From Maricaulis sp. (GTDB taxonomy: Bacteria; Pseudomonadota; Alphaproteobacteria; Caulobacterales; Maricaulaceae): DNA of 64,000 nucleotides. Shown one piece after another: positions 36,777 through 46,439 of this stretch. The translations under genes were made by a program, and so were the position numbers. Numbering within the stretch: the first letter of the stretch is position 1; each line of letters opens with the position of its first letter. The stretch is from positions 151,011 through 215,010 of the forward strand of contig JAEPND010000004.1 of NCBI GenBank assembly GCA_017643585.1, written 5' to 3'. The notes under the pieces are model-generated. The model worked only from the letters and a program-made list of their open reading frames with translations, was not told the DNA's origin and did no database searches.

Positions 36777-37849
36777 CAGACGACCTCTCTCAAGGCGGCC
36801 GCAGCGGCCTCGGGATCAACATCGACCGTGAAGACGCCTGTCGCCTGTTCGACACCGGCCAGGTACTTCAGACGCCCCGCCGATCGCATCAGCGGGTAGA
36901 ACTGGACGGAGAACTGGTATCTGCCGCAGGTCTCGGCGGGCGCGGCATGAAAACTCATCATATAGGGCATCGGCTCGCCGAAGAGCCGGTCGTAACGCGC
37001 CACGACATCTCCGAGCAGACTGGCCAGTCCCTCGACCTCTTCCGCCGAGAACAGCCAGGGACCTGCCGTGCGTGATCGCGGGGTAATCCAGACCTCATAG
37101 GGAAAGCGGGACCAGGGCGGACAGTGCGCCGTCAGTCCGCCCGCGTCCGCGATGGTGAAGGCCTCACCCCAGCTCACCCGATCCGCCTCCAGATCATACC
37201 CGCCGGCGAACCCGGCCTCGGCGCGCGCCTGCGGCCCCGGCACCCCCGGGAACGCATAGATCTGACCATGCGGATGATGCAGCGTCACGCCCACGGCTTC
37301 TCCACGGTTTTCGAACGGCAGGACATAGGCTGCTCCCGCATCGAAATGCTGCTGATAACGGTCGATGATCGCCTCGACCAACAGCACACGCCGCGCCTGG
37401 TCCAGGGTCGCCAGACTTCCGTCATCCTGCGGCGAAAAGACAATGACCTCTGCGTCACCGATCGCCGGTCGGCTCAGCCACGGCGCGTCGGGCGGTTGCG
37501 GCGCCTCGGGATGGAGGCTGGGAAAACGATTGCCGAAAACGGCCAGTTCGAAATCAGCGAACGGGATCTCGGTGACCGGTGCCCCGGGACGGGCCGGCGC
37601 CAGCGGATTGGCCGCCTTGGAAGGCTTGAACGTCCGCGCCTGGCGGTGCGGCGCGAACAGGGTCCACTCCTGTCGCAGCGGGTGAAACCGCATTTCTGAC
37701 CGCGCCGAAACCGCATCCTCGAACTCGGGGCCCGCAACGCCCTCATGCGGCTCGTAGCCATACAGCGACAACGTCCGCCCGTCCGGTTTCTGGTGGTCCC
37801 GCCGATAGAATCCGCGCGCGCGCCCCTGCAGGAAGTTCTGCATGTTCAT
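36776..37849 (-). CDS. galT: Galactose-1-phosphate uridylyltransferase
   Basis: This 357-residue enzyme transfers UMP from UDP-glucose to galactose-1-phosphate. It has FHPLRQEWTLFAPHRQ near 55-70, FGNRFPSL near 105 and the active-site HHPHGQ at 191-196, followed by WITPRSR and the metal-site region FHAAPAE. The ATG at 37849 has ACGGGAAA upstream; the longer frame to 37900 lacks support. It is the first gene of the galT-galK-galE-GH36-GH42 operon. The upstream gap (37850-37981) holds no clear operator, so how the operon is controlled is not visible. Confidence 0.93.
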   Translation of the reverse strand: MNMQNFLQGRARGFYRRDHQKPDGRTLSLYGYEPHEGVAGPEFEDAVSARSEMRFHPLRQEWTLFAPHRQARTFKPSKAANPLAPARPGAPVTEIPFADFELAVFGNRFPSLHPEAPQPPDAPWLSRPAIGDAEVIVFSPQDDGSLATLDQARRVLLVEAIIDRYQQHFDAGAAYVLPFENRGEAVGVTLHHPHGQIYAFPGVPGPQARAEAGFAGGYDLEADRVSWGEAFTIADAGGLTAHCPPWSRFPYEVWITPRSRTAGPWLFSAEEVEGLASLLGDVVARYDRLFGEPMPYMMSFHAAPAETCGRYQFSVQFYPLMRSAGRLKYLAGVEQATGVFTVDVDPEAAAAALREVV

Positions 37850-37981
37850 TTTCCCGTCCAACCGCCGCGGATTGTGTGCTGTTTGCGTGCTCCAGATCAA
37901 TCAAGAAACGCGCCCGTCAAGAGCGAAGCCCTGCAACTGGTCTGCATCGACACACCCGGTACGCTGGGCTAAGCAAATAGC

Positions 37982-39367
37982 ATGTTGACGATGAAACCAG
38001 GCGCTCTGGCCGCCGCTTTCGCCGGGACAGTGCTGTCCCTGTTTGCCGTTCTGACATCGCTCACGGTGGCCCAGCCCACCGAAAGCGAGGCCCTGCACCC
38101 TGCGACACCGGACATCCTGCCGCTGCGCGACCGCGCGGACGTCATCGACATGGTCATTGCCGACCGCCTGGAAACGGTGATTCCCGAGATCATGCGCGAA
38201 AGCGGCGTGTCGATGTGGTTGTTGATGGCGCGCGAATATTTCGAGGAACCGGTCATCGAGAGCATGCTGGACGCCCGCAGCATGGCCGCGCGTCGCCGCA
38301 CCATCCTGATTTTCTTTGACCCGGGTGAGGGCCGGCCGATCGAGCGGCTCACCGTCTCGCGCTATGGCCTGGCTGGTCTGTTCGAACCGTCCTGGGATCC
38401 GGCCGAACAGCCGGATCAATGGCAGGCGGTCGCAGACATCATCGCCGAACGCGACCCGGCCAGCATTGCCATCAACTACTCAGATCTGTCCGCCTTTGGC
38501 GATGGCATGACGCTGAGCCAGTACCGACTGATGATGGCCGCCCTGCCGGAACGTTTCCACGACCGCATCACCTCCGGTGAAACCCTGGCTGTCCGGTGGC
38601 TGGAGACCCGTACGGCACGCGAGATGACGATCTATCCGGACATTGTTCGCACCGCCCACTGGATCATGTCGCGCGCCTTTTCCACGGCGGTCATCGAGCC
38701 GGGCGTGACGACCGCCGATGATGTGGTCTGGTGGTATCGCGAGGAATTGTCACGCCTGGGAATCCGGCCCTGGTTCCACCCGTCGGTCGGCATCCAGCGC
38801 GCTGGCCAGGACGGCATGCTGTACGGCGACACCGTGATCGAGCCCGGCGATCTGCTGTGGACCGATTTCGGTATCACCTATCTCCGGCTCAACACCGATA
38901 CCCAGCACCTGGCCTATGTGCTGCGGGAGGGAGAGACAGCCGCACCGCAGGGGCTGGTCGACGGCCTGGCAGCATCGAACCGGGTACAGGACATCCTGCG
39001 TGAGCACATGCAAGTCGGCCTGACCGGCAATGAAATCCTGGCCCGGGCCCGCGCCCAGGCCATCGCGGAGGGCATAAATCCCTCGATCTACAGCCACCCG
39101 ATCGGGCTGCATGGCCATGGTGCCGGCACCGCCATCGGTTTCTGGGACAATCAAAACGGCGACCCGCGCAGTGAATACCCGCTGTACGCGGATACCGCAT
39201 GGTCGATCGAACTCACAACGTTTGGCGCGGTTCCGGAATGGGGTGGCCAGGTCGTCGATTTTCGGACCGAGGAAGACGCCTTCTTTGATGGTGAGACCGT
39301 GCGTTTTCTCGACGGACGTCAAACAGAGCTCATCCTGATCGGTGCGGACGCGAGCCCTGCTCAATAA
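37982..39367 (+). CDS. M24-family metallopeptidase (Xaa-Pro aminopeptidase-like), exported
   Basis: This 461-residue protein has a hydrophobic signal sequence (residues about 5-30), an N-terminal creatinase-like domain and a C-terminal pita-bread fold. The likely metal ligands are the aspartates of LLWTDFGITYLRLNTD, the histidine of GLHGHG, the glutamate of AWSIELTTF and that of FRTEEDAFF. It would trim peptides or dipeptides in the periplasm. There is no ribosome site of note, and the start could be ATG 37982 or 37991. It is unrelated in function to the surrounding sugar genes. Confidence 0.82.
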   Translation: MLTMKPGALAAAFAGTVLSLFAVLTSLTVAQPTESEALHPATPDILPLRDRADVIDMVIADRLETVIPEIMRESGVSMWLLMAREYFEEPVIESMLDARSMAARRRTILIFFDPGEGRPIERLTVSRYGLAGLFEPSWDPAEQPDQWQAVADIIAERDPASIAINYSDLSAFGDGMTLSQYRLMMAALPERFHDRITSGETLAVRWLETRTAREMTIYPDIVRTAHWIMSRAFSTAVIEPGVTTADDVVWWYREELSRLGIRPWFHPSVGIQRAGQDGMLYGDTVIEPGDLLWTDFGITYLRLNTDTQHLAYVLREGETAAPQGLVDGLAASNRVQDILREHMQVGLTGNEILARARAQAIAEGINPSIYSHPIGLHGHGAGTAIGFWDNQNGDPRSEYPLYADTAWSIELTTFGAVPEWGGQVVDFRTEEDAFFDGETVRFLDGRQTELILIGADASPAQ

Positions 39368-39429
39368 ATTTCCAGTCCGGCACGCATTGGCCCTTGTCAG
39401 ACCGGGCCAACGGCTCCACCTTGGTTAAG

Positions 39430-39442
39430 TGAACGGCGTTCA
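39430..39442. promoter_or_regulatory. Palindrome upstream of the P450 gene
   Basis: TGAACG-G-CGTTCA is a perfect 6+6 inverted repeat centred 27 bases before the P450 start. Its size and place fit a TetR-family operator that would block transcription start. No TetR gene is in the window. Confidence 0.45.
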
Positions 39443-39462
39443 TTAACTAGTCGGAGGCGGCC

Positions 39463-40839
39463 ATGCAGCTGGTCAGTGATGTCATCCTGGAAGACCGGGC
39501 CCAACTCGCTCCCACCCATGAAGCGATCTATCCCAGCCTGTCCGGCTTCGAGTTGTGGGATCCGAACGCCTGGACGTCCGGGCATCCACACGAATTTTTC
39601 AAACAGATGCGCGAGAGCGCGCCGGTCATGTGGTCTAAGGCCGACGCCAAGCGTGCGGGCTTCTGGTCGATCACCCGCTACGAAGACATCAAGACCGTGG
39701 AGCTGGCCTCTGACGTGTTTTCCTCCGAGCGCGGCAGCATCAACATGTTCGTCATGCCGCGACGCGAGTGGAAGCCGAAGAAACTCATCCCCGCCGCCTT
39801 CAACTCGATCATCAATCTGGACCAGCCGCACCACATGGAGATGCGGATCCAGCAGAAGGATTATTTCATTCCCCGTTTCGTCGCCGAACTGTCCCAGCGG
39901 GTCGAGGCGAAAGTGGACCAGCTGCTCGATGACATGGAGCGGCAGGGGCCGGTGGTCGACTTTGTCAGCCTGTTCTCACAGGAACTGCCGCTGTTTACTC
40001 TTTGCGAGATGCTCGGTGTGGACGAGGCTGACCGCCCCAAGATCATCAAGTGGATGCATTATCTCGAGCTGGCCAACCAGTATTTCGTGAGCCCCTGGCC
40101 ACTGTTGACGCGCCGGCCCTGGTTCCCGCTCAAATTCTTCCACTACGTCAACCAGATGTTTGACTATGGCGAGCGCGTCATGGCCGACCGACGGGAAAAT
40201 CCGCGCCAGGACCTGATGACCGCGATCGCCAATACGCGCATGGCCGGAAAGCCCTTGCCACAGGAATACCTCGACGGGTCCTGGTTGCTGATCATCTTCG
40301 CGGGCAATGACACGACACGAAACTCGCTCTCCGGCACCATCCGGCTGTTGACGCAATTTCCGGAACAGCGCGCCCGGGTTCTGGCTGAGCCGGACCTCAT
40401 CCCGCGCATGTCCCACGAGGCGATCCGCATGATCTCGCCGGTCCAGCACATGCGCCGGACGGCACTTGAGGAGACCGAGCTGAACGGCCAGCGCATCGCC
40501 AAGGACGAGAAAGTCATCCTCTGGTACCCGGCGGCCAATCGCGATCCGGATGTGTTTGCCAATCCGGATATGTTCGACCTGGACCGTGAGAATTTTGACC
40601 GGCATGTCGCCTTCGGACACGGCCCGCACAAATGCCTCGGCCAGAAGATTGCGCTCATGCAATTGCAGACCGCATTCCGGAAAATCCTGGAGCGCTTCCC
40701 CGACATCGCCTGGACCGGCAAGCAGAGCATTGCGCCCAATACGCTGGTGCACGGCGTATCCAGCCTTGAGGTTGCGCTCTACGGGCTGGGCAAGGAACGC
40801 CCGACCCAGATCGCGGTGAAGGCCGTCGCCGCCGAGTAG
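39463..40839 (+). CDS. Cytochrome P450
   Basis: This 458-residue soluble P450 has the I-helix AGNDTTRN at 280-287, the K-helix EAIRM (ExxR, 319-322) and the heme loop FGHGPHKCLG with cysteine C391. It resembles bacterial P450s that oxidise fatty acids, terpenes or sterol side chains; substrate is unknown. It has no membrane anchor. No ferredoxin or reductase gene is adjacent, so redox partners must come from elsewhere. The ribosome site is GGAGGCGG. Confidence 0.92.
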   Translation: MQLVSDVILEDRAQLAPTHEAIYPSLSGFELWDPNAWTSGHPHEFFKQMRESAPVMWSKADAKRAGFWSITRYEDIKTVELASDVFSSERGSINMFVMPRREWKPKKLIPAAFNSIINLDQPHHMEMRIQQKDYFIPRFVAELSQRVEAKVDQLLDDMERQGPVVDFVSLFSQELPLFTLCEMLGVDEADRPKIIKWMHYLELANQYFVSPWPLLTRRPWFPLKFFHYVNQMFDYGERVMADRRENPRQDLMTAIANTRMAGKPLPQEYLDGSWLLIIFAGNDTTRNSLSGTIRLLTQFPEQRARVLAEPDLIPRMSHEAIRMISPVQHMRRTALEETELNGQRIAKDEKVILWYPAANRDPDVFANPDMFDLDRENFDRHVAFGHGPHKCLGQKIALMQLQTAFRKILERFPDIAWTGKQSIAPNTLVHGVSSLEVALYGLGKERPTQIAVKAVAAE

Positions 40840-40865
40840 GCGGTCTCCGCAGTGCAGAGTGCCGG

Positions 40866-41882
40866 TCAGATCCGGGCGACGGATTCCCGTTCGATAAGGC
40901 GATAGTCCAGGCACTCGATGGCACCGGAGACATCATCTTCGCCCATCGACTCAATCAGTCTGGAGATCGCGACGGCGCCGTATTCCAACAGGGGCTGGCG
41001 CACCGTTGTCAGCGCCGGCCAGGTTTTGTCTGCGATCTCTGAGTCATCGAAGCCGACGACAGACAATTCGTCCGGAACCGATACACCCAGCCGGTGTGCT
41101 GCCATGATAATGCCGGCCGCCATATCATCATTGGCGGCGAAAACGGCACTGGGGCGCTCTTTCCGCCGCAACAATTCATCCCCGGCTTTCAGGCCGGAGG
41201 CAAATTCAAAGGATCCGGGAAGCACGAGCTCCGGCCGGAACGGCAGACCCGCAGTCTCAAGGGCTTCCCGATACCCCTTGAACCTTTCCTGGGTGGCGTT
41301 CTGATCTTCCTTGCCGCGCTGGAACGCGATGGATTTGTGCCCATGATCGATCAGATAGTTGGTGAGGTCGCGAGCAGCGGCGCGCTCATCAATCATCACA
41401 GTGCGAATAGAACCGCTCAGATCATGCGGCCCCACCCGAGCGATGCGAACATCGAACTCGCTGAGCACCTCCGCCAGCCGGTCATCATTGGAAAGCGGCG
41501 GCACCAGGAGAAGCCCGTCCGGTCGGCTCGCCTCCATCAATTTCGCAAACTTCGCGTGCAGCTGCCCCCAGTCCAGATCGGCGATATTCTCGACCAGGGA
41601 AATCATCAGTTGATACCCCTTTTCCTGACAGGCCTGGACGGCACCGAACTGGACCGCGTTGACATAGCTGGACCGGTGCGAGTGGGAAATCATGTGGATG
41701 GAATAGCTGCGGCGCCCGCGCAACTGACGTGCAGACGTCGATGGCACATAGCCAACCTCCTCCGCCGCCTTGCGCACACGCTCGCGAAGATCCTCCCTCA
41801 CATGCGGCTCATTGTTCAAGACTCGTGAAACGGTCTTGATCGACACGCCTGCCTTTTCGGCAACATCCACCATGCGAGCCAT
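40866..41882 (-). CDS. LacI-family transcriptional regulator (second copy)
   Basis: This 338-residue regulator has the helix-turn-helix MVDVAEKAGVSIKTVSRVLN, hinge helix PSTSARQLRGRRS and effector domain with RAAARDLTNYLIDHGHKSIA, PSAVFAANDDMAAG and LSVVGFDDSEIA. The recognition positions are I, K and R, nearly as in the first LacI protein (V, K, R). It is co-directional with and 17 bases after the GPH carrier gene, and lies between module A and module B. It may control the adjacent TBDR/halogenase divergon or its own operon; which of the two LacI proteins uses which site cannot be settled from sequence. Confidence 0.9.
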   Translation of the reverse strand: MARMVDVAEKAGVSIKTVSRVLNNEPHVREDLRERVRKAAEEVGYVPSTSARQLRGRRSYSIHMISHSHRSSYVNAVQFGAVQACQEKGYQLMISLVENIADLDWGQLHAKFAKLMEASRPDGLLLVPPLSNDDRLAEVLSEFDVRIARVGPHDLSGSIRTVMIDERAAARDLTNYLIDHGHKSIAFQRGKEDQNATQERFKGYREALETAGLPFRPELVLPGSFEFASGLKAGDELLRRKERPSAVFAANDDMAAGIIMAAHRLGVSVPDELSVVGFDDSEIADKTWPALTTVRQPLLEYGAVAISRLIESMGEDDVSGAIECLDYRLIERESVARI

Positions 41883-41899
41883 GTGCGGGACCTCCGGGT

Positions 41900-43225
41900 C
41901 TAACTATTCCTGATGCGGTCGACGATTTCCGCATGCAGTGTTCGATTGAGTGGCAATTGCGACAAAACCAGTGCGGAGAGAAACAGCAGAATGGCTGGAG
42001 CAGCGAAGATGTAAAGCTGTAAACGCCCAGCTGTTTCAGCCGTTTGCTGTTCCAGTCCCGTATCATACCCGATCCAGGTCAATACCATTCCCACCGCCAG
42101 GCCCATCAGGCCACCAGCGGATTTCTGTACCAAAAGCACCGAGCCGAACACGGCGCCTTCATTGCGCTTGCCACTCTGCCATTGGCCATATTCAACCGTG
42201 TCCGGCACCAAAGCCCAGACCAGCACGCCAAACCCGCCAAAGCCAATACCATAAAGCAGGATCTGCACGGGAACGCCGGCGACCAGGATGGGCTGAGTCA
42301 GCGCCAGCCAGACCCCGCCACTGATCACGATCCAGCATGCGGCAAGCCAGGCGCGTTTTTTCCCATATCGATGGACCGCCATCGTCCAGACCGGCACCGA
42401 AAGCAGGATAGCGATCGCATAGACCGTCAGCACCGTTTCCTTGGCCGCAAACATGTGGCTGTGCGCCTCGATATAAAAGGCAAGCGTGATCTGGAAGGTC
42501 GCCCCGGCTGCCGATTGCAGGAAAATCGCTCCGAGCAACACCCTCAAGGCGGCGTTGGACAGGATCGCCCTGACGAAACCCGCGATTGAAAAATCGCTGC
42601 TATCGCCCTTGCCCAGCGGCTCTTCCCGGGTCGAGAAGAAACACAGTGTCAGGGCGGCTGTGGCCAGAACCCCGCCGATCAGGGCCGCAACCAGGAACCC
42701 GCCCGGAGCCGTATCCGAACCATCCCCGAAGAAGCGAACCACCGGAAACCATCCGCCCGAGATCACGAACAGGCCTAGAAACGCAAATCCCATCCGCGTT
42801 CCCGAAAGCAGGGTTCTCTCGCCGCTATCATAGCTCAGCCGGGATGCGAGAGCGGAATAGGGAACGGCCACCAGCGTGTAGCTGAGGCGAAACAGCATGT
42901 GGGTCGCCACCATGAACAGGAACAGCATCAACCCCTGTAGCGGCGGGATCCAGAACAGCAGCACAAAACAGGCGCCAAGCAGGGCCCCGCCTCCAAGAAG
43001 ATAGGGCCTGTACGTGCCCCAGCGTGTTCGCGTCCTCTGGGCCCAATTGGCGACGGCCACGTCAGAAACGGCATCCCACATCGTGCCGATGAAATAGATC
43101 AGGCCCGCCTGGTCGGGTGGCAAACCCACGACTTCCGCGTACCAGAAGACCAGGATCAGCGAGAGCGCGTTCCAATAGATGTTCAGGCCGAAATCGCCGA
43201 CGCCGTATCCCAAATAGGTTCGCAC
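41900..43225 (-). CDS. GPH-family (MelB-like) sugar transporter
   Basis: This 441-residue carrier has 11-12 hydrophobic segments and the loop DAVSDVAVANWAQRTRTRWG followed by TYRPYL, the GPH signature with RxRTRWG. A second half-signature, WALVPDTVEYGQWQSGKRNEG, is typical of the family. It is transcribed away from TBDR B in the same direction, after that gene's terminator, with the LacI gene behind it. It likely imports the oligosaccharide or monosaccharide processed by module B. It differs from the carrier at 8483-9949. Confidence 0.87.
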   Translation of the reverse strand: MRTYLGYGVGDFGLNIYWNALSLILVFWYAEVVGLPPDQAGLIYFIGTMWDAVSDVAVANWAQRTRTRWGTYRPYLLGGGALLGACFVLLFWIPPLQGLMLFLFMVATHMLFRLSYTLVAVPYSALASRLSYDSGERTLLSGTRMGFAFLGLFVISGGWFPVVRFFGDGSDTAPGGFLVAALIGGVLATAALTLCFFSTREEPLGKGDSSDFSIAGFVRAILSNAALRVLLGAIFLQSAAGATFQITLAFYIEAHSHMFAAKETVLTVYAIAILLSVPVWTMAVHRYGKKRAWLAACWIVISGGVWLALTQPILVAGVPVQILLYGIGFGGFGVLVWALVPDTVEYGQWQSGKRNEGAVFGSVLLVQKSAGGLMGLAVGMVLTWIGYDTGLEQQTAETAGRLQLYIFAAPAILLFLSALVLSQLPLNRTLHAEIVDRIRNS

Positions 43226-43284
43226 ACCTGCCCCGTTTCAGAATCAGTTTTTCTCACCGCATGTTGAGTGGATCATCCAGAGAT

Positions 43285-43299
43285 TGTCCACCGATGTCG
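43285..43299. promoter_or_regulatory. Possible variant operator upstream of the GPH/LacI operon
   Basis: On the minus strand CGACATCGGTGGACA agrees at 12 of 15 positions with the variant site at 29245-29259 and ends 60 bases before the GPH start. It matches the main palindrome poorly (8 of 14), so confidence is low. Confidence 0.3.
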
Positions 43300-43304
43300 G
43301 CCCC

Positions 43305-43341
43305 GAATAGAAAAGGCGGCGGGTTACAGGAACCCGCCGCC
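43305..43341 (-). terminator. Rho-independent terminator of the module B TBDR gene
   Basis: A perfect 11-base stem (GGCGGCGGGTT / AACCCGCCGCC, 43315-43325 with 43331-43341) and 5-base loop is followed on the minus strand by TTTTCTATTC. It starts 28 bases after the TBDR stop. Confidence 0.85.
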
Positions 43342-43369
43342 AGTTACCCTGGAGAGAGGGTCTACAGGC

Positions 43370-46300
43370 CTAGAACCGGCCGCGCACGATGAAGGCGAAA
43401 CGCCTGTCATTGCGGAAGAAGCTGCGCGGCGCGGTGATCAGTTGCTCATTGATGACCGAGCTGGTCTCAGAGACCTCGTCCAGCAGGTTCACGCCCTGGA
43501 CCCCGACCGTGATGCTGTCCGTCAGATTGTAGAAGAACGAACCATCCAGCTGTCCGGTGGACTCGTGCACGATCGGAGTGAACGGATAGATCACATCGCG
43601 CACCGTCAGCGTGTAGTCGGAGCGCCAGTTATACGCGAGGCGCGCACTCCAGCTGTCGGTCTCCATGAAGCCCACCATGTTGAACGTATGGTCCGACATG
43701 AGCGGCAGGCCAAGCTGGGAGACGTCGAAGTTTGGTGCGCCGCCGCGACCATTGGGTTCGTCGTTCTTGGGACCGATATTCGGTACACCCTGGGCGTCGA
43801 TATACGTGTAGTTCGCCTGGACGCCGAGACCGGACCAGATGCCCGGCAAGTGATCGAACGTCTGCTGATAGGCCACCTCGAAACCCTGGATTTCTCCGCT
43901 TTCAGAGGCATTGCCCACACCGTCGATATCGACCGTGAAGGTCTGACCGTTATTCTCGATATCGCGCTGGATCACAGCCGGGACAATGTAGTTGTCCAGG
44001 CTCTTGTGGAAGAGCGAGAAGGTCAGCGAACCGACTTCCGCGAAATACCACTCGAAGGCCAGGTCGAACTGATCGGCCAGGATCGGGTCGAGCTGGACAT
44101 TGCCCGTCGAGACTTGCGGCCCCAGCCAGGCCCCTGTCACCGGGTCATCATCACCCCGAGCGATCACGAGATTGCTCTTCATCAGGCCAAAGTCCGGACG
44201 ACGCATGGCCCGCGAAGCGCCAAAGCGGATCTGGAACTCGTCGGAGACACCAAACAGCACGTTCAGGCTGGGCAACCAGTTGTCATAGCTGTAGCTGTCA
44301 GACACCTCGGTATTCGTGCCGTCAGCCCACTGGGCGAACGCATTTCGAACCGCAGACGTCTCGAGACACAATCCGGGCGGCGCGCCGATGATTGCCGCGC
44401 AGAAGTCATCCGGAGTTTGAGCCCCGAAATAGAGCGACGCATCCGGGAATGAGAGCGCCCCCAGCGATGTCGTCTCCGTTTCCACATACCGCAGGCCAAC
44501 ATTACCACTGATGGTCATGCCGGACGCGAATGCTTCATTGGAGAAGTCCAGGCGGCCGTAGAAAGCGGTTGTGTCCTGACTGACGTCAGTGATTTCTGAC
44601 GGCAGGAACGGCGTGCCCGACACGACACCACCTCGCTGGGCCAGCGGCACCCAGCCGCCATTACCCGCAGCGTCACGCAGGGCCATGATTTCAGAGACCG
44701 CGAGGTCATAGTTTTCCCCGAGCACTCCGGTATAGAAGGGAACGCCGCCCTCTAGCCCGGTCACCATGCCGCGCTGGTAATCATTGAAGTCATGAAGCTC
44801 GAACGCTCCGGCCGGGATGGCTGGATTGTCCAGTGCGAACGGCGAATTCCAGGTCGCAGAGATGTTGCCCCAGTTATAGGTCGAGCTACGCACGATCTGG
44901 TCCCGTTGGGAACGGCGGGCGCCAAAGCGTACCGATTGCAGCCAGCTATCCCCTTCGAAGTCGTACTCCGCGTCACCGCGGAAGGAGACCGCCTCACCCT
45001 CGTTATCGGAGAGATGATCCATCGCAGACCGGATGTAGTAGTTCCCAAGATCACTGAAATATGGATCAGAACCGTCGCTTGGCGCACGGTAGATCACACT
45101 TGGCACTTCGCCGCCCATGTCCAGTTCAATATCCGAGAAGAAGGCCGCATGGATGGTGACATCCGCGATATCAACCTCGGAATCCACGAACTGAAGATCA
45201 AAGCTCGTCCGGAAACGGTCGGTCGGCGCCCAGCTGAGATTGAAACCCCAGTCCGTCGTGACGGACTCGTCAACCTTGCCTCGGGTCAGCGCCAGCTGAC
45301 GCACACCATTGAGCGGATGGGTCGGGTCATTCGAACGCCAGCCCACACTCTCGGAGATCACACCGCTTTCGAACAGACCGTCATCACCGAATTCAAAGCT
45401 GGTACCGGCCGCCGGGATAATGGTCGGCCCGCTGTCGATGCTCGGCTCGACCGCACGTTCGCTCCAGGCGTTTTCATAGGATGCCCGGAAGAACTGGGCG
45501 GTTGCTTCAAGGCTACCGTCTGCGCTGCGCCACTGGGCTGCAGCGGAGATCGTGTCCCGGGTGCGATCAAACAATTGCGTCCGCACACCGGCGCCTGACG
45601 GCACATAAAGGTCATCGCCATCGTTCGGGTCACGGTCCAGCCACTCAGCGACCAGCGTACCATCGGCGCGGGATTGGAGAATGGAATGCGAGGCGCCGAT
45701 CAGGAAACCAAACTCGGATCCGTCGGACATCTCCCAGCTATCGGCATAGATACCGGACGCGGTCGGCGTCAGCTCTCCAGCAAAATCGGTGTAATTGCCT
45801 TCAAGCGTGAATGCGAGCAGTCGGCCGTTCTCGTCAAATGGAAGGCGCGTATTGAGGTTCACCGTACCGGCAAGACCGCCCTCGATCATGTCGGCGGACT
45901 GGTTCTTGAAGACCTCAACGGAACCCAGCATTTCGGGTGAGACGTCATTGAAGCCGATTTGCTGCCCGTTATCGGCAGAGAAAACATCGCGCCCGTTCAA
46001 CTCACTGCGCGCAAAGTTCAAGCCGCGAATAATCGCGCCTGATCCCTCAACGGAGAAGTGGTCCGGGTCGTTCTCGCCGTCAAACCGGGTGATGTTGATG
46101 CCCGGTACGCGCTGAAGGGCTTCCGACACGGAGCGATCCGGCAGGGCGCCGATATCCTCTGCCGTGACGGCGTCCACCAGGACGTCCGAGTTGCGACGAA
46201 TTTCCTGCGCAGACCGCAGGCTGGACCGGATCCCCCGCACGACGATGACTTCGGAGTCACTCGCCTGCGCCTCTTCATCTGCATCCTGGGCAAGCGCAGC

Positions 46301-46402
46301 GGGTGCGCCCATCGCCATTGCCAAAGCCAGGACGGAAGCACCCGCCCACGCCTTCGTTCTGAAATCCGGTTTCGATTTTCCGGATACACCGTTGAATTTC
46401 AT
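43370..46402 (-). CDS. TonB-dependent receptor (module B)
   Basis: This 1010-residue receptor has a signal peptide ending near APAALAQ, a TonB-box-like SEVIVVRG, a plug (about 60-175, with LPDRSVSEALQRVPGI and VEVFKNQSADMIEGG) and a barrel ending in FIVRGRF. The plug shares many blocks with that of the module A receptor, and the barrel is more diverged, which suggests a different ligand. GGGGAG with a 7-base spacer precedes ATG 46402. It is divergent from halogenase array B over the operator at 46440-46453. The likely role is TonB-driven import of gluco-oligosaccharides across the outer membrane. Confidence 0.93.
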   Translation of the reverse strand: MKFNGVSGKSKPDFRTKAWAGASVLALAMAMGAPAALAQDADEEAQASDSEVIVVRGIRSSLRSAQEIRRNSDVLVDAVTAEDIGALPDRSVSEALQRVPGINITRFDGENDPDHFSVEGSGAIIRGLNFARSELNGRDVFSADNGQQIGFNDVSPEMLGSVEVFKNQSADMIEGGLAGTVNLNTRLPFDENGRLLAFTLEGNYTDFAGELTPTASGIYADSWEMSDGSEFGFLIGASHSILQSRADGTLVAEWLDRDPNDGDDLYVPSGAGVRTQLFDRTRDTISAAAQWRSADGSLEATAQFFRASYENAWSERAVEPSIDSGPTIIPAAGTSFEFGDDGLFESGVISESVGWRSNDPTHPLNGVRQLALTRGKVDESVTTDWGFNLSWAPTDRFRTSFDLQFVDSEVDIADVTIHAAFFSDIELDMGGEVPSVIYRAPSDGSDPYFSDLGNYYIRSAMDHLSDNEGEAVSFRGDAEYDFEGDSWLQSVRFGARRSQRDQIVRSSTYNWGNISATWNSPFALDNPAIPAGAFELHDFNDYQRGMVTGLEGGVPFYTGVLGENYDLAVSEIMALRDAAGNGGWVPLAQRGGVVSGTPFLPSEITDVSQDTTAFYGRLDFSNEAFASGMTISGNVGLRYVETETTSLGALSFPDASLYFGAQTPDDFCAAIIGAPPGLCLETSAVRNAFAQWADGTNTEVSDSYSYDNWLPSLNVLFGVSDEFQIRFGASRAMRRPDFGLMKSNLVIARGDDDPVTGAWLGPQVSTGNVQLDPILADQFDLAFEWYFAEVGSLTFSLFHKSLDNYIVPAVIQRDIENNGQTFTVDIDGVGNASESGEIQGFEVAYQQTFDHLPGIWSGLGVQANYTYIDAQGVPNIGPKNDEPNGRGGAPNFDVSQLGLPLMSDHTFNMVGFMETDSWSARLAYNWRSDYTLTVRDVIYPFTPIVHESTGQLDGSFFYNLTDSITVGVQGVNLLDEVSETSSVINEQLITAPRSFFRNDRRFAFIVRGRF

Positions 46403-46439
46403 CGAAGTTCTCCCCTCATTGAAGCACGCCGCTTTTTAT

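Noticed and set aside
37766-37780. GACAACGTC in galT resembling half of the regulon palindrome
   Set aside because: Only one half-site is present, and it lies in ordinary coding sequence.
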